Assembly: GCF_029784155.1 (NCBI RefSeq)
Contig: NC_073693.1
Location: forward strand, 313,635,304-313,699,303
DNA: 64,000 bases
Direction: 5' to 3'
Source: Uranotaenia lowii
Lineage: Eukaryota > Arthropoda > Insecta > Diptera > Culicidae
Position numbers and translations under genes: made by a program. Positions 25,030 to 36,989 of the stretch are shown here, one piece after another; within the stretch, counting starts at the first letter, position 1, and each line of letters opens with the position of its first letter. Under the pieces are notes generated by a model, which was not told the origin of the DNA, ran no database searches, and worked only from the letters and a program-made list of their open reading frames with translations.

Positions 25030-25692
25030 CTACTGGCCTTCGTCTATACTAGTTTGATTCGGGACATTTTGTTTTGATTTTCGTTTACATTTGTTTGTTA
25101 GTGTTTGTGACAATTTTTTGATTACAGAGTCGTAAGCTGTCTTAAAATTACAGGAGTCTATCTGCCTATTGACTACATTGTTGTCACCTCTAATCTTAAT
25201 GTAAAAAGTTTCAGCTGTGATTCTTGCATTATAGCCTGTAACTTTTTCTAAAATGTTTGTATTGTCGAAGTCGAAAAGGTGACCAGTTTCCAAACTGTGT
25301 TGTGCTAGTCCAGTGCTTATTTGTTTTGTAGATACATTCGTTTTATGTTGTTTTAATCTTTTTTCCAAGAACTGACTAGTTTCACCTATGTATGATTTGT
25401 TACATTTACCACAATTGATTCCATACACGACGTTGGTATTTTTGTTTTTGGGGATTTTGTCCTTAGTTTTTGTTAGGATCAGATTTTTAATTTTATCTAA
25501 AGGCTGGAAGGCGACATTAATTTCAAATTGCCATAAGTACCTTGAAAGTTTCTCCCCCAATCCTGAACAATACGGAATAGTTACAAATTTGTTTGAATTT
25601 CTATTGGTTATACTTAAAGTGTTATAAATTTTATGTGTTCGTTCTTTGACAATACTCGTAACAAAATATTGTGGATAGTTGTTTAAGTTCAA
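25030..25692 (-). pseudogene. Penelope-like element GIY-YIG endonuclease domain (left copy)
   Basis: A 220-aa reading frame that forms the C-terminal part of the Penelope polyprotein. It contains a GIY-YIG nuclease core, VVYGINCGKCNKSYIGETSQ (about residues 88-107), with the CxxC pair before YIG, followed by the EKRLKQH helix and an HSLETGH segment typical of Penelope endonucleases. The nuclease would nick target DNA to prime reverse transcription. The TTG start is only formal: the natural protein continues upstream (KTLNTVRNILNL frame) into the RT, but a 1-nt frameshift near 25730 separates the two. The same shift is in the right copy. Confidence 0.85.
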
Positions 25693-26432
25693 AATGTTTC
25701 TAACTGTATTAAGTGTTTTTTCCCTATATTTTGCGTGTGATGTGATAATCTTATTGCCCTGTCTACTAAAGCTATGACAGTGTTCTTTTTGTGCGAATAT
25801 GGACTTAACGAATTAAAATCTAGGTAGCGGCCTTTTTCGTCTTTTGGGAACCATTCTGTTGTGATGCCATTTCCTTCCCGCCGCAAAATTGTATCGAGAA
25901 ACTTGATTTCTCCATTCAATTCGCGCTCGATAGTGAACTGTAACCGTTGATGAAATCCATTGAAGGTGTCGACAGTTTCAGTCTGTTGATCACTTCTTGC
26001 AGCTACCAAGCAGTCATCAACGTATCGCTTGAAGAAAACCGGCGAGATCCCCTTCATTCGCAACTCATCTAACGCAGCCTGTTCGATCCGCTCGAGAGCT
26101 ATAGAAGCCACCACCGGACTCAAAGGTGAACCCATCGGGACTCCAAATTTCTGAGCGTAGAATCTTCCGTTGAATTGAAAAAATGTAGATTTAAGCACTA
26201 AGTCCAAAAGTTGCAAAAAACTACTTTTTTCAATTTTCGTGTGTTGTTCAATTTCATCCCAACGTGATTCGATCGTTTCCATCGCAAAATCCACTGGGAC
26301 GTTCGTAAAAAGTGAAACGACATCCAGTGAGAACAAAACCGTCTCTGGGGGGAGAACAATTTTTCTCATCTCGTCGACGAACTCGAAGCTGTTGTTGATG
26401 TGGCGATTTGTGTTCCCAGCTATTTTATTCAA
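25689..26432 (-). pseudogene. Penelope-like element reverse transcriptase (left copy, 5'-truncated)
   Basis: 247 aa of the RT core. Motif A is FSLDVVSLFTNVP (catalytic Asp about residue 37), motif B GVPMGSPLSP (97-106) and motif C RYVDD (136-140), followed by a KFLDTILRR segment. The N-terminal RT region of a full Penelope protein (usually around 800 aa in total) is missing because the copy ends at the palindromic junction. The frame ends early from a 1-nt shift and overlaps the endonuclease ORF by 4 nt. Closest family: GIY-YIG-bearing Penelope-like elements; subfamily not determined. Confidence 0.85.
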
Positions 26433-26479
26433 AATACCGGTGATATATATATAGCAAAATATATCACCGGTATTTTGAA
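26429..26479. repeat. palindromic junction of the Penelope pair
   Basis: 26429-26447 (TTCAAAATACCGGTGATAT) and 26461-26479 are perfect 19-bp inverted repeats with a 13-nt loop. This is the symmetry centre of the inverted pair. Confidence 0.9.
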
Positions 26480-26480
26480 A

Positions 26481-26918
26481 CCTTTGAGTCCGGTGGTGGC
26501 TTCTATAGCTCTCGAGCGGATCGAACAGGCTGCGTTAGATGAGTTGCGAATGAAGGGGATCTCGCCGGTTTTCTTCAAGCGATACGTTGATGACTGCTTG
26601 GTAGCTGCAAGAAGTGATCAACAGACTGAAACTGTCGACACCTTCAATGGATTTCATCAACGGTTACAGTTCACTATCGAGCGCGAATTGAATGGAGAAA
26701 TCAAGTTTCTCGATACGATTTTGCGGCGGGAAGGAAATGGCATCACAACAGAATGGTTCCCAAAAGACGAAAAAGGCCGCTACCTAGATTTTAATTCGTT
26801 AAGTCCATATTCGCACAAAAAGAACACTGTCATAGCTTTAGTAGACAGGGCAATAAGATTATCACATCACACGCAAAATATAGGGAAAAAACACTTAATA
26901 CAGTTAGAAACATTTTGA
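26481..26918 (+). pseudogene. Penelope-like reverse transcriptase (right copy, lacks motif A)
   Basis: Starts at the LSP of motif B (GSPLSP) and continues through RYVDD and KFLDTILRR, identical in protein to the left copy. The region before it, encoding motif A, is absent, and the reading frame is fused at its start to sequence read through the palindrome. It ends at the same frameshift as the left copy. Catalytically dead because motif A is missing. Confidence 0.85.
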
Positions 26919-27577
26919 ACTTAAACAACTATCCACAATATTTTGTTACGAGTATTGTCAAAGAACGAACACATAAAATTTATAACACTTTAAGTATAAC
27001 CAATAGAAATTCAAACAAATTTGTAACTATTCCGTATTGTTCAGGATTGGGGGAGAAACTTTCAAGGTACTTATGGCAATTTGAAATTAATGTCGCCTTC
27101 CAGCCTTTAGATAAAATTAAAAATCTGATCCTAACAAAAACTAAGGACAAAATCCCCAAAAACAAAAATACCAACGTCGTGTATGGAATCAATTGTGGTA
27201 AATGTAACAAATCATACATAGGTGAAACTAGTCAGTTCTTGGAAAAAAGATTAAAACAACATAAAACGAATGTATCTACAAAACAAATAAGCACTGGACT
27301 AGCACAACACAGTTTGGAAACTGGTCACCTTTTCGACTTCGACAATACAAACATTTTAGAAAAAGTTACAGGCTATAATGCAAGAATCACAGCTGAAACT
27401 TTTTACATTAAGATTAGAGGTGACAACAATGTAGTCAATAGGCAGATAGACTCCTGTAATTTTAAGACAGCTTACGACTCTGTAATCAAAAAATTGTCAC
27501 AAACACTAACATACAAATGTAAACGAAAATCAAAACAAAATGTCCCGAATCAAACTAGTATAGACGAAGGCCAGTAG
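26915..27577 (+). pseudogene. Penelope-like GIY-YIG endonuclease domain (right copy)
   Basis: 220 aa, identical to the left copy except one residue near the C-terminus (LTYKCK instead of LTNKCK, one base change). GIY-YIG core and following helix are intact. Out of frame with the preceding RT by the shared 1-nt shift. The near identity shows that the two arms share a very recent common origin or undergo gene conversion. Confidence 0.85.
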
Positions 27578-27640
27578 TTTGTAAGATTTTAAATATTGTA
27601 AATTAAGATAAAAACTCATTGTTTAAAATATAATTTTAGT

Positions 27641-27687
27641 GTCCACTGAAGAGGAGCGAAAGCCATAGTAGCTCGAAACGTCTGGAC
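27641..27687 (+). ncRNA. hammerhead ribozyme (type I, minimal stem III), right Penelope copy
   Basis: Elements in order: stem I strand GTCCA (27641-27645), core CTGAAGA (27646-27652), one extra G, stem II GAGC...GCTC (27654-27674), GAAA (27675-27678), then cleavage triplet GTC (27680-27682) and stem I return TGGAC (27683-27687). Stem III is only the self-complementary ACGT, typical of small hammerheads that act as dimers. Predicted cleavage is after 27682. Known biology: Penelope-like elements carry such motifs in their terminal repeats. The extra base before stem II is unusual but occurs in natural hammerheads. Confidence 0.82.
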
Positions 27688-27746
27688 AACTGGTAATAAC
27701 GTTTTTGATTCTAAAATCCGCCGAAAAACGTCGATGATTCAAATTA

Positions 27747-28668
27747 CAAATTGTCAAAATTATCAAAATTGTCAAAATCGTCAAAATTGTCAAAATTGTC
27801 CAAATTGTCTAAATTGTCGAAATTGTCAAAATTGTCCAAATTGTCAAAATTGTCAAAATTGTCAAAATTGTCAAAATTGTCAAAATTGTCAAAATTGTCA
27901 AAATTGACAAAATTGTCAAAATTGTCAAAATTGTCAAAATTGTCAAAATTGTCAAAATTGTCAAAATTGTCAAAATTGTCAAAATTGTCAAAATTGTCAA
28001 AATTGTCAAAACGATCAAAATTGTCAAAATTGTCAAAATTGTCAAAATTGTCAAAATTGTCGAAATTGTCAATATTTGTCAAAATTGTCAAAATTGCCAA
28101 ATTTTCAAAATTGACAAAATTGTCAAAATTGTCAAAATGGTCAAAATTGTCAAAATTGTCAAAATTGTCAAAATTGTCGAAATTGCCAAAATTGTCAAAA
28201 TTGTCAAATTGTCAAAACTGTCAAAATTGTCAAAATTGTCAAAATTGTCAAAATTGTCAAAATCGTCAAAATTGTCAAAATTGTCAAAATTGTCAAAATT
28301 GTCATAATTCTCAAAATTGTCAAAATTGTCAAAATTGTCAAAATTGTCAAAATTGTCAAAATTGTCAAAATTGTCAAAATTGTCAAAATTGTTAAAATTG
28401 TCAAAATTGTCAAAATTGTCAAAATTGACAAAATTGTCAAAATTGTCAAAATTGTCAAAATTGTCAAAATTGTCAAAATTGTCAAAATTGTCAAAATTGT
28501 CAAAATTGTCGAAATTGTCAAAATTGTCAAAATTGTCAAAATTGTCAAAATTGTCAAAATTGTCAAAATTGTCAAAATTGTCAAAATTGTCAAAATTGTC
28601 AAAATTGTCAAAATTGTCAAAATTGTCAAAATTGTCAAAATTGTCAAAATTGTCGAAATTGTCAAAAT
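27747..28668 (+). repeat. 9-bp satellite (TTGTCAAAA)n, right block
   Basis: About 100 units, same orientation as the left block, so one satellite array of roughly 3.2 kb was split by the Penelope insertion. Diverged units are concentrated at 28060-28200. Confidence 0.97.
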
Positions 28669-29660
28669 GTAATTGGCAAATTGTAAAATTGTCGTTATTT
28701 TGAAAATTTTTAATGTTTTAAAACGGAAAATATTGTGGAAATATCTGTCGAAAATGACGGAATAATAAACTTCAAGCTCTTTGAAATTTTTAAAAATGTT
28801 AAAATTGTCAAAATTGTTCAAAATATATTCTGCGATTTAAGGAATGTTCCACCATCAGAATGCTCTAAATTGTACTGTAAATTTTGTTTTCGCTCCCTGA
28901 CATATCTTTGTCTATGTCTATGGTGGACCACGCGCTTCATAAACATCACCCCCACCCGTCCATAATTCATTTTTAAATTTATTATTACATTTTCGAGCGG
29001 AATGACATTGGTTTGCACAACCCCCTAGGCAGCAGACACTCACAAACCTCGCACACAAAAGGCAATGCCAATGGTGAATACCGAAAGCCCCCCAGGCAGC
29101 TAGGCAGCACCGGATGATGAATGGTGACAAGTATTTAGGATTTTCCAAAAAACCAGAAGCCCAATTTCTCATCCCACAAATTTGAAACCACAACGACGAC
29201 GAATCAGAGTCAGAGTCAGAGTCAACGCAGAGCAGCAGCAGCGCCTATGCAGCATGTAAACGTCACGCAGTCTATCTATTCTAGTCTCCACCAGTTTTGA
29301 ATGAGAACTATGAGTCTTGTGGGTTGTCTGTCTGCTGCCGGATCGTCCGGAACCGGAACTCCACTTCTCTGGAAATGGGATAAATCTGTTCTGTTCTGTC
29401 TTGCTTGCCCCGGAACTTTGGAAAGTGTGACCTGGCAGTGAAATTATGTTCTCTATCTCTATTTTTTTTGTTTCGTTCAAACAGGAAAGAAAAATTCCGC
29501 ACTTTACCGTGTGTACTTACTTCAAAAAGCGATTTCGGTTTCATTTGGTTTGAAACATTTTCATTATTTCTTATGCTTTTGTTTCGGTTAGTACACTCCA
29601 GTGCTGATAGGAAACCTGTTAGAATACTGATAAAAATTTAAATTAAAAAAAAAATATTCT
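28669..29660. other. unique, GC-richer island, no gene assigned
   Basis: 28840-29480 has even composition, GCAGCAGCAG and AGTCAGAGTCAGAGTC runs and many CA/TG dinucleotides. ORFs up to 103 codons on the minus strand (29169-29480) show no known domain. It could be a promoter or UTR of a host gene. Confidence 0.35.
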
Positions 29661-29665
29661 ACGTA

Positions 29666-29718
29666 AACTCGATTATCCGTAATTCGATTATCCGTGTATT
29701 TTGACTCGATTATCCGCT
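29666..29718 (+). repeat. pogo/Tigger-like terminal motif cluster
   Basis: Three copies of TCGATTATCCG within 50 bp, two of them as CTCGATTATCCG. This string is common at the ends of pogo/Tigger-type transposons. No matching opposite end or transposase was found, so it is probably a fragment. Confidence 0.3.
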
Positions 29719-29729
29719 CAAATTTTTTT

Positions 29730-32100
29730 CGTGATTTCATAAAAATTGGAAATAAATAATAAACCAATAATTTTGCTCTCGTTTTAAAGTGAATGTTATT
29801 GAAACTAAAAAACCAAAAGTTTTTCAACAAATTATTAAATTTACACTTGATGTTCGAGTTGCTCTGCAATTTCCCCAACTTGGATTGTTTCTATATTGGC
29901 AAACTCCGAGTGATAATACATAGTAACAAAATCATTCAACGCCGAGGTATCGGAATGAATCTCACCGCTTCTTTTATCATATCGATTGGTAGATTCACAT
30001 TTGACGAAGAAAATGTAACATAGCCATTATAGAATGAGAATCAATATTGAAATTCAAAACACTCATAATTTCTTACTCATTCCATGATTCATCACATCGA
30101 TTTTAACGTCTTCTTCTTGAACGGTGTTAAGTCAAAATCTGCCTCTCTGAATGGCAATTTCCATGATAACTGTCGTAGCCTTCCCTTAATTGTGTTCACA
30201 ATTTTCCAAATCAGTAGCGACAAAATCACAAAACGTCCATACGGTTTAAGATTCGTTACTAGAATGAGTCTTAAATATTCCAATCTCCTCTTGCACAGGA
30301 TTCTGATATTTCCATCTCAATTTACTTACCACCACAGAGGAAAATGTCCCTTTTTTGCAAAAGCTGAAACACTGAGATGATATAGACATCTCCGTGTTGC
30401 GTGAATTAATTTTCTTGTTGATTTTCTTAACGACCAAGCATAACTTTTTATAAAACTATATCATTTCATACCAATATTCTCTACAATAACTTCTGTCGAA
30501 TCAAATGATATATTCATATTTTTTAATCAGAGTCTCATGATTTTTAAAAAACAAAAGTATCAAAATTGATTTACTAGAAAATATTATTTTTATTTGCAAA
30601 CAATCATCCAAAATCCTATAGAAATCGCATTTTCAGCAGCCACAGCCTTAAATATTGTATTGGGCGTAATCTTTGACCCAACCAATACAACATTTCAAAA
30701 ATTCAATACATGATACTTTAAAAATTTCAACAATGGGCTTTGCGCGATTTCTAAGATATTTCAGTTCGAATGCCAAAAGTCCGATTTTCGAATCATGGTT
30801 GGTTGGCTCCTCCCAAACAACAAAGAGACGGGAGAAATAATCACTGTTTCAGTTTGGTTTCCGGGTGTAATCCTCTTTCACTGATCGTACTCCACTCGTT
30901 ATCCGAGTTTACATGAGCTGTAAGAGACGCGGACGGCAAGAATGAGAGCTTTCGCATCTGAGTGGGAGAAAAAGAATTCTTAGCCAAGAGCTACCTAGTG
31001 TTTCAGTTATACATCTCAGTGTAAATGAAGAGAAAAATTATTCACACTCCAACCACACAATGTGTAAAAAAACAACAAACAGCGCTGCCACATTCAAATC
31101 TTTACTCTTTTTGATGATTTTTTAGACGAACAACTAAATGTGCACCAACAACAAAAACGATCATTAGTGGAAAATTTTAAGAAAGTCTGTAGTTTTTTTA
31201 AAATTTAGTTTGACTGTTAATACCTTTGCTGTTCTCTCAATTTTTCAAAAATCATAATTAATTAATCATCAAAAATGTGTTTTAAAATTCCGAAGCTTCT
31301 TTCAACTGGGTCATTATTTCCCATGATTGACGAATTCACCTGAATCTGAACTCTGTCTTTATCTAAATAAAATGTTCAATCGATATGATTTCGTTTGTCT
31401 ATTTCTAAACGCTTCTCTTGGTTTATTATTCAAAAAAGGTGAAATCTGTTCTAATCTTAACCAAATCCTCAAAATCTGTCTTCTATGTGGACAGAATCTG
31501 TACCAAAAATAATGAAAAAATCTGTACTTTTTAAGATAAATCTGTACTTGTGACTACCACGCCCACTGCTGTTTGCTGTTTTGTTTTTTTTTCTTGCAAA
31601 AATAACTGTGGTTTCGTCAAAAAATCACACTGCAAAGAAAAACGATTTTTCAGAAAACCAGTAGATTGGTGGAAATGAAATGCATCTATTCTAAGATTGC
31701 ATAAATGAAGGCGAAATAAGGGCGCTGTATACGCCTTAATTTATGCAACAGAAGAGATAGAAGGGATAAGAAGTTGGCGGTTCAAATATCATTTGAACCG
31801 AAGATTACCATCGGTTGAAGAAGCTTTAACTGTTTTACAACCAATTCAATTGTAGTAAGGTTTTTTTCTTCCAAAAATCTGGACTATTCTAGAGTTTTTG
31901 AAAAAACAGGACGATTTCTTAAAAATCAGGACAAATCATGAAAAATCAGGACACTTTTGGCACCATAGCATTGGTTCGGAGAGCAGCGTCTTTTCTCTTG
32001 AACGAAGAAAACTGTGTTATCTTTCTTAATTTTCCGCAACACAATGCGCAATAGAATTGTCCTTTTATCAGCGGACCAAACTTGCCCTTATAAGCAGTTA
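29730..32100. other. no gene supported; mixed AT-rich and unique DNA
   Basis: Short ORFs only. 30830-31030 is less AT-rich. 31890-31960 repeats AAAATCAGGACA two to three times, a pattern seen near ends of decayed MITEs. Confidence 0.4.
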
Positions 32101-32112
32101 TGCCCCATTTAA

Positions 32113-32215
32113 ATCGGTATTTTCGAACTCAAAAAAATCTTTTTTCGGTATGGAAATCCGAGAAATCGGTATGAAAATCGGTATTTTGGGGTGATAAAAA
32201 AAATCGTTTTCGGTA
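32113..32215 (+). repeat. ATCGGTAT-rich cluster, left
   Basis: Several ATCGGTAT or TTCGGTAT motifs in 100 bp. A similar cluster in the same orientation is at 36475-36612. They may be two fragments of one repeat family or the ends of a decayed 4.5-kb element. Confidence 0.4.
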
Positions 32216-32496
32216 GAGACTCTGCAATCTTTTACTTAACTTTGATAATAAATGCCTTATAGTATCTTGTGTTCTTGTTTTTAACTGTTGTTTATACATT
32301 TTTAATTAGTTTTTAAGAATTTATAGATGGTTTATACTGTAGGGGAGAGTGGGGATACTTGATCCACTTTTCTTATTTTCACCATATCTTTTAACTCCCC
32401 CCCTTCATGAGGGTCAAAAAAAGCAACCGAGGTGTTATACTCTACACTCAAAACTTTAAATTCATAAACAAATTATAATAATAGCGCTAAGTTATT

Positions 32497-34082
32497 AGAT
32501 TAGCTTAGCTTAGCTTGATTGACTACTCACATCCACCTTGAATCATTGAACCCGAAATGCTACTCAAGATGTCTGGATGAAGAATTTGAAAGTATTCTAG
32601 TATAATCTGTGATTGATTTTTAAATTTGGTTTAAATACAATTAAATGCATTACGGATTCCAAGATCGCAGGCGTGACTAAGAAGAACAAGTTCCACATCG
32701 CCAATGGTTGCTACTCCGTGATTGACCGAAGCCATCAATTTTGTGCAGAGGTCAAATGAACAGAACCTGGGATTGGCTACATATTCACAATGCACAAAAC
32801 TGATGCTCTCTCTTTAAACATCAATAACGGCGCCGGCCACGTCCAAGTAGTCAATAGATAGATTAGGAAAAATGAGAAAGGGATGAAAGTACAAATTTAC
32901 GCCTAAGGACCGAGGTCACCTCTGCATCCTTGCAAAAAAATTTGGTTGGGAATGTAGGGGAAGGGAAATGATAAGGTAACACTTTTGACTAGTGTTGTGC
33001 TGATAGCTTTTTCTGCTGAAATATAATGTTTTATTATAACATCTACCCCCCTCTTACCGACCCAAAGTTAGGAAAAATACTCACGGCACATGAATTCTTT
33101 ATAAGTAAAACGCCTTATAAAACAATTTGTTAATAAAAAAAATATATTAAAACTTAGCCAGATAAGAAAAAATGTGTTTGAATGGTAATTATGAATAAAA
33201 CACAATTGAAGTCAATTGTATGTATAAACTTGATTCTTTTATTCATATCTCTGATAGTCGTTGCTGACATCATTTAAAGTTTGAAATGATATTCAAACTG
33301 ATGTTCTTAATCATATTTATGTGGGAATTTAATAACCAATAAATAGTTTAGAAGTTCTAATAATTTGGTGAAAACTCAGGAATAGAATGAAATAAAAAAC
33401 ATAATTGATTAAACCGTTGGAGAAAACTCGTTAAAATAGAACTTTTATCATTTTCAACAGAAATGGAAACTGTGATCACATATAAAAACTTTGTTATTTT
33501 TTGAGCCTTTTTTACTGAAGAATTCATCATGTAACGACTTCCCGTATTTTTTCTTCAACCACAACAAAACATGTAAACATTGCAATTGAACTTAAAATTT
33601 GAATTGGTGAAATAACGATTGGATGGTTCATAATCATCGCATCCAAATGACGAAATGTTTTTGGGACATTATTAATATGGCATAAATATTTATTAATAAT
33701 TTGCCACATTGAAAACATTGTAGTGTTAAAGTTAAAATCCCTACATAGAAGTTTTGATTGACTGATTAGAAAAATCACGAGAATACTTAGCTTTGACGTT
33801 TTTGGGGACCAAACAACACGAATGAATGACTCCGAAGGTTCATCCACGATCAGTATGAGCGGCCGACACCACTCCAGGAAGACAGGAACTGGATCAGATT
33901 TTCAGATGAGATGAGCTTCACTCTCTTGAAACACGTCGAGAACGTCCAAAAACTTCTTGATAGTTGATGGATTACATAAATAATAAGGACAAACGAACTT
34001 TAAAATAAGGGTTTAACGGCACTTGATTTTTTCCGCTGAAACAAAAAACTTTCGTCATCGACGGTCACAGCCTACCGAGTTC
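32497..34082 (-). mobile_element. insertion bounded by a 23-bp direct repeat, probable minus-strand retroposon
   Basis: Perfect 23-bp direct repeats at 32474-32496 and 34083-34105 flank it. Read on the minus strand, it ends with a short AAGCTAAGCTAAG tandem tail, as in LINEs or SINEs with simple-repeat tails. No RT remains; the longest ORF (33527-33847, 106 codons, minus) is not recognisable. The interior, about 32650-32850, has more even composition. Confidence 0.65.
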
Positions 34083-34105
34083 TATAATAATAGCGCTAAG
34101 TTATT

Positions 34106-36985
34106 CAAGAGTAACATCTAAAACGAAAAACCTAATGCTAAAACCTCAAAAACCCATCCCAAGTTCAAAATTCAGCTACAGTTTCTCAAAATTTTCTCAC
34201 TTGTTCATTGAATAAGGTTGCTAGAATTTTTTCATCACGTATCCGGGCCAGACAAATCCGGGCTGTTTTTATTAATAACAACCTTGCAAAATCCCAACTG
34301 GCGGAGTTGCCCAGATTTTCCAAGTTTCTGTTGATACAACACCCAATTTCCGTCCCTAATGATTTAATTTGTCCTCGCCAGTTTCTTACGGACGAGCGAC
34401 AGTAGATTGTTTGTCAATTGGATTTCAAAATTGTCGATCAAAATTCGAGCAATATCCGGGCAATTTTGGTCAAAATCTAGGAACTTCTCATTAAAAATTT
34501 TAAAAAATCTTGAAAAAACCTTTAATGAATCTTTTTTTAAACTTGCTCCAATTTTAGACGCATGATAAAAAACTTTAAACACAATTTTTTTAAAATTTGA
34601 TTTAAGAATGAGGAGAAATCCAGGCAAAATCAAAATCATAGAAATTCAGGTCTAAATATTGAATTTTAAATTTAACCTGTTTTGGAGGTTCTGGTTTCAT
34701 ATTCCTGTACCCAAAATTGAATGTTTTACATGTTTTTGATTTCTGATTCTGTATCATGTTTAGGTTTCTTGATTTTTTGGTCGAATAATCAAAAGAAATT
34801 AGTAATGAAAAGCTGTTTTGTAATCCTAGTTCAAATTCGGTTTTGCATTTCAAATCAATTTGAATCATGTTTTTAGAAAATCTTATGCATTTTCATCGTT
34901 TTGATAATTGTTTTCCAAATATGTAAAAAGAAGAATTTTGTTTCATATTCAAATTCAAATTCAATAAACTTTAATCTATCATTATTTATACATTTAAAGC
35001 TCTTAAATGGCGATCCAAAATTGAAAACTTAGATTTAGATTCATCATTTGAAATGTCTGTCTAATTCAGATTCGCAAAACAGATTAAAAATAAATTATTG
35101 AAATAATGAATTAGGATTAAACAAGCACTACAGAATTTAAATTAAAAAAATCATGAATGAGGGTCCAAAACTTGTCTCATAAAATTCTGATCTGGAATTT
35201 AGATTCGGAAAACGTATTTTTTTTACATTTCAGAAATCGTTTAGAAATTCGGAAACAGATTCAAAGTTCAATTTTTGAAATCAGGTTCAGAATTCAGGTT
35301 CAAAATTTGAAAAATGACTAAGCTTGTGATCATCATAAAATCACAAATATAAAGTATTTTTTTATTTTAATCACCGCACTTACTAATGATCCTTTTCCTT
35401 TTTTTTAAACTAATGATCACCGAGAACATCAATCGAAAAAGATCATTAATATAAAGTAGAATTTAAAGTAATTTTCCAAGTTTTGTTGAATGCAAAATAT
35501 TCCAAATTGTGTTTAAAAAATCATCCACACGATTTTTATTAGGGAATTGATTCTAAATGAGAAATATTTGCTGTTTAAGAAATGTGTACCTGATCTTCAC
35601 CTTAAATATATGCATAAAATCCTATATTTTCTTGGTGAATTGTTTAACATTATCAATATTGCAGTTTTTTAAAGCCAAATTTTAAAATGAAATCATAATT
35701 TTTGTTCAAGTTTACATCAAGCAAATATCTGAATACGAATTTTTTAATCTCTTATTGTCTGTTATTGTTGTTTTCGTTTTCATCAAAGGTTAGAAACTTG
35801 GAACTTGCAATAGAATTTGGAAGATTGAGCTTGTTTTCAAATTCAAAAATTTTACCATCGTTGAAAGCTAATTCCAAATTTTGTTCCTAAGGGATTCGTT
35901 TTAAAAATTTAGCTCACCTTTCAGGCTAAAGACCACTTTTCTTAAGTTACGATTTAATACGAAAACTATTCATGAGTACTTAAAAATAAATAATCATTTA
36001 GATACATGTTTTAATTTTTTTTTGTATTCGTGAATTATTGGGAAAAAATTGTGGGTGAAAATCAGTCACCAAACACCCCCCCACCCCCTTATAGGGAAGA
36101 ATGCCCTAAGTGGTAAATTCCTGGAAAAAAACCCGACCCCCATGAGTCGGATCTTCCTACGGCCCTGGTTTCAGTAAATAAATTTCTGCAACACATGATT
36201 CCTTATAGATGTGATTCTGATAAAGTATTCCTTACAATTTGTTGTGTTTTTAATATCTGAAAACTTTATGTCTTTAAACATACGACTATCTAAAAGAATA
36301 TGTTTCTTTTCTTTAAAATGTTAGAGTTATTTTATTGAAATGTTGAAACACGTTCACTTATCATAATAGCTTCAAGTGTTTCTTACTTAGCTAACACTTA
36401 ATATTACTTGGTCGTCTTCAATTTAATTGAAACCCAATATTTTCGATAATCTTGCTTAGACTGGAATATATCTTACATTTCGTACCAAAATCTCAGAAAT
36501 CGGTATAAAATCGGTATGTTTTGCCAATAATCGGTATTCGGTATATCCAGATTCTTGGTCGGAAATTTGCTCAAAATTCGGTAAAAAATACCGATAAATC
36601 GGTACATGTGGCGTCGCTGCCTTTAAGGCAATGTAAAGTTAGAATCCGGAATCACTTATTGTGTTGCAGCAGCATCAACAGTAACACATACAAAAATTCT
36701 TTAACAGCGGTTCGTTAAAATAGACGCTTTCTACCTGTGGTAAAGTTTTCACGGTGTTTTGTGCAGTAACACAAAAGTTATTGCAGATGAAAGCCGAAAG
36801 GAAAGAAAAATCCGCACACTCATATTGATAACGTTAAAAATGTTGATCGATTTTGATAAACTTTGGCCAGGCTCTAGAAAACATTATTCCACTTATTCTA
36901 AAAAAGTTTTGAGATGAAAATTTGAAATTTGATGAAGTTATAGCTAGTTTTGTGAAGCAATCTCAATTTTTTTCTTTCTTCTAAC
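34106..36985. other. AT-rich DNA with decayed repeats, no gene seen
   Basis: Includes ATCCGGGC-type motifs (34240-34460), often seen in decayed insect MITEs, and the second ATCGGTAT cluster (36475-36612). No ORF is convincing. Confidence 0.4.
36475..36612 (+). repeat. ATCGGTAT-rich cluster, right
   Basis: Motifs ATCGGTATAAAATCGGTAT and AATCGGTATTCGGTAT match the cluster at 32113-32215 in orientation and spacing. Confidence 0.4.
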
Positions 36986-36989
36986 AACA

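Larger units (their letters stand above)
24861..27746. mobile_element. head-to-head pair of Penelope-like elements inside the 9-bp satellite
   Basis: Arms 24861-26126 (minus) and 26481-27746 (plus) are each 1266 bp and almost identical as inverted copies. Between them lie the RT start present only in the left copy (26127-26428) and a perfect 19-bp palindromic junction (26429-26447 with 26461-26479). Both copies carry RT, GIY-YIG and a terminal hammerhead. The satellite on both sides has the same orientation, so the palindrome stops at the element ends. The right arm looks like the left one minus 302 bp. Confidence 0.85.

Noticed and set aside
22503..28668. CRISPR array
   Set aside because: The repeats are contiguous 9-bp units without spacers, and the DNA is eukaryotic.
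29169..29480. 103-codon minus-strand ORF in the GC-richer island
   Set aside because: Low-complexity composition (S, T, R and L runs from AGTCAG repeats) and no family features.
32342..32460. GGGGAGAGTGGGGATACTTG as the end of a MITE
   Set aside because: The string is familiar from insect repeats, but no inverted partner or target duplication is visible nearby.
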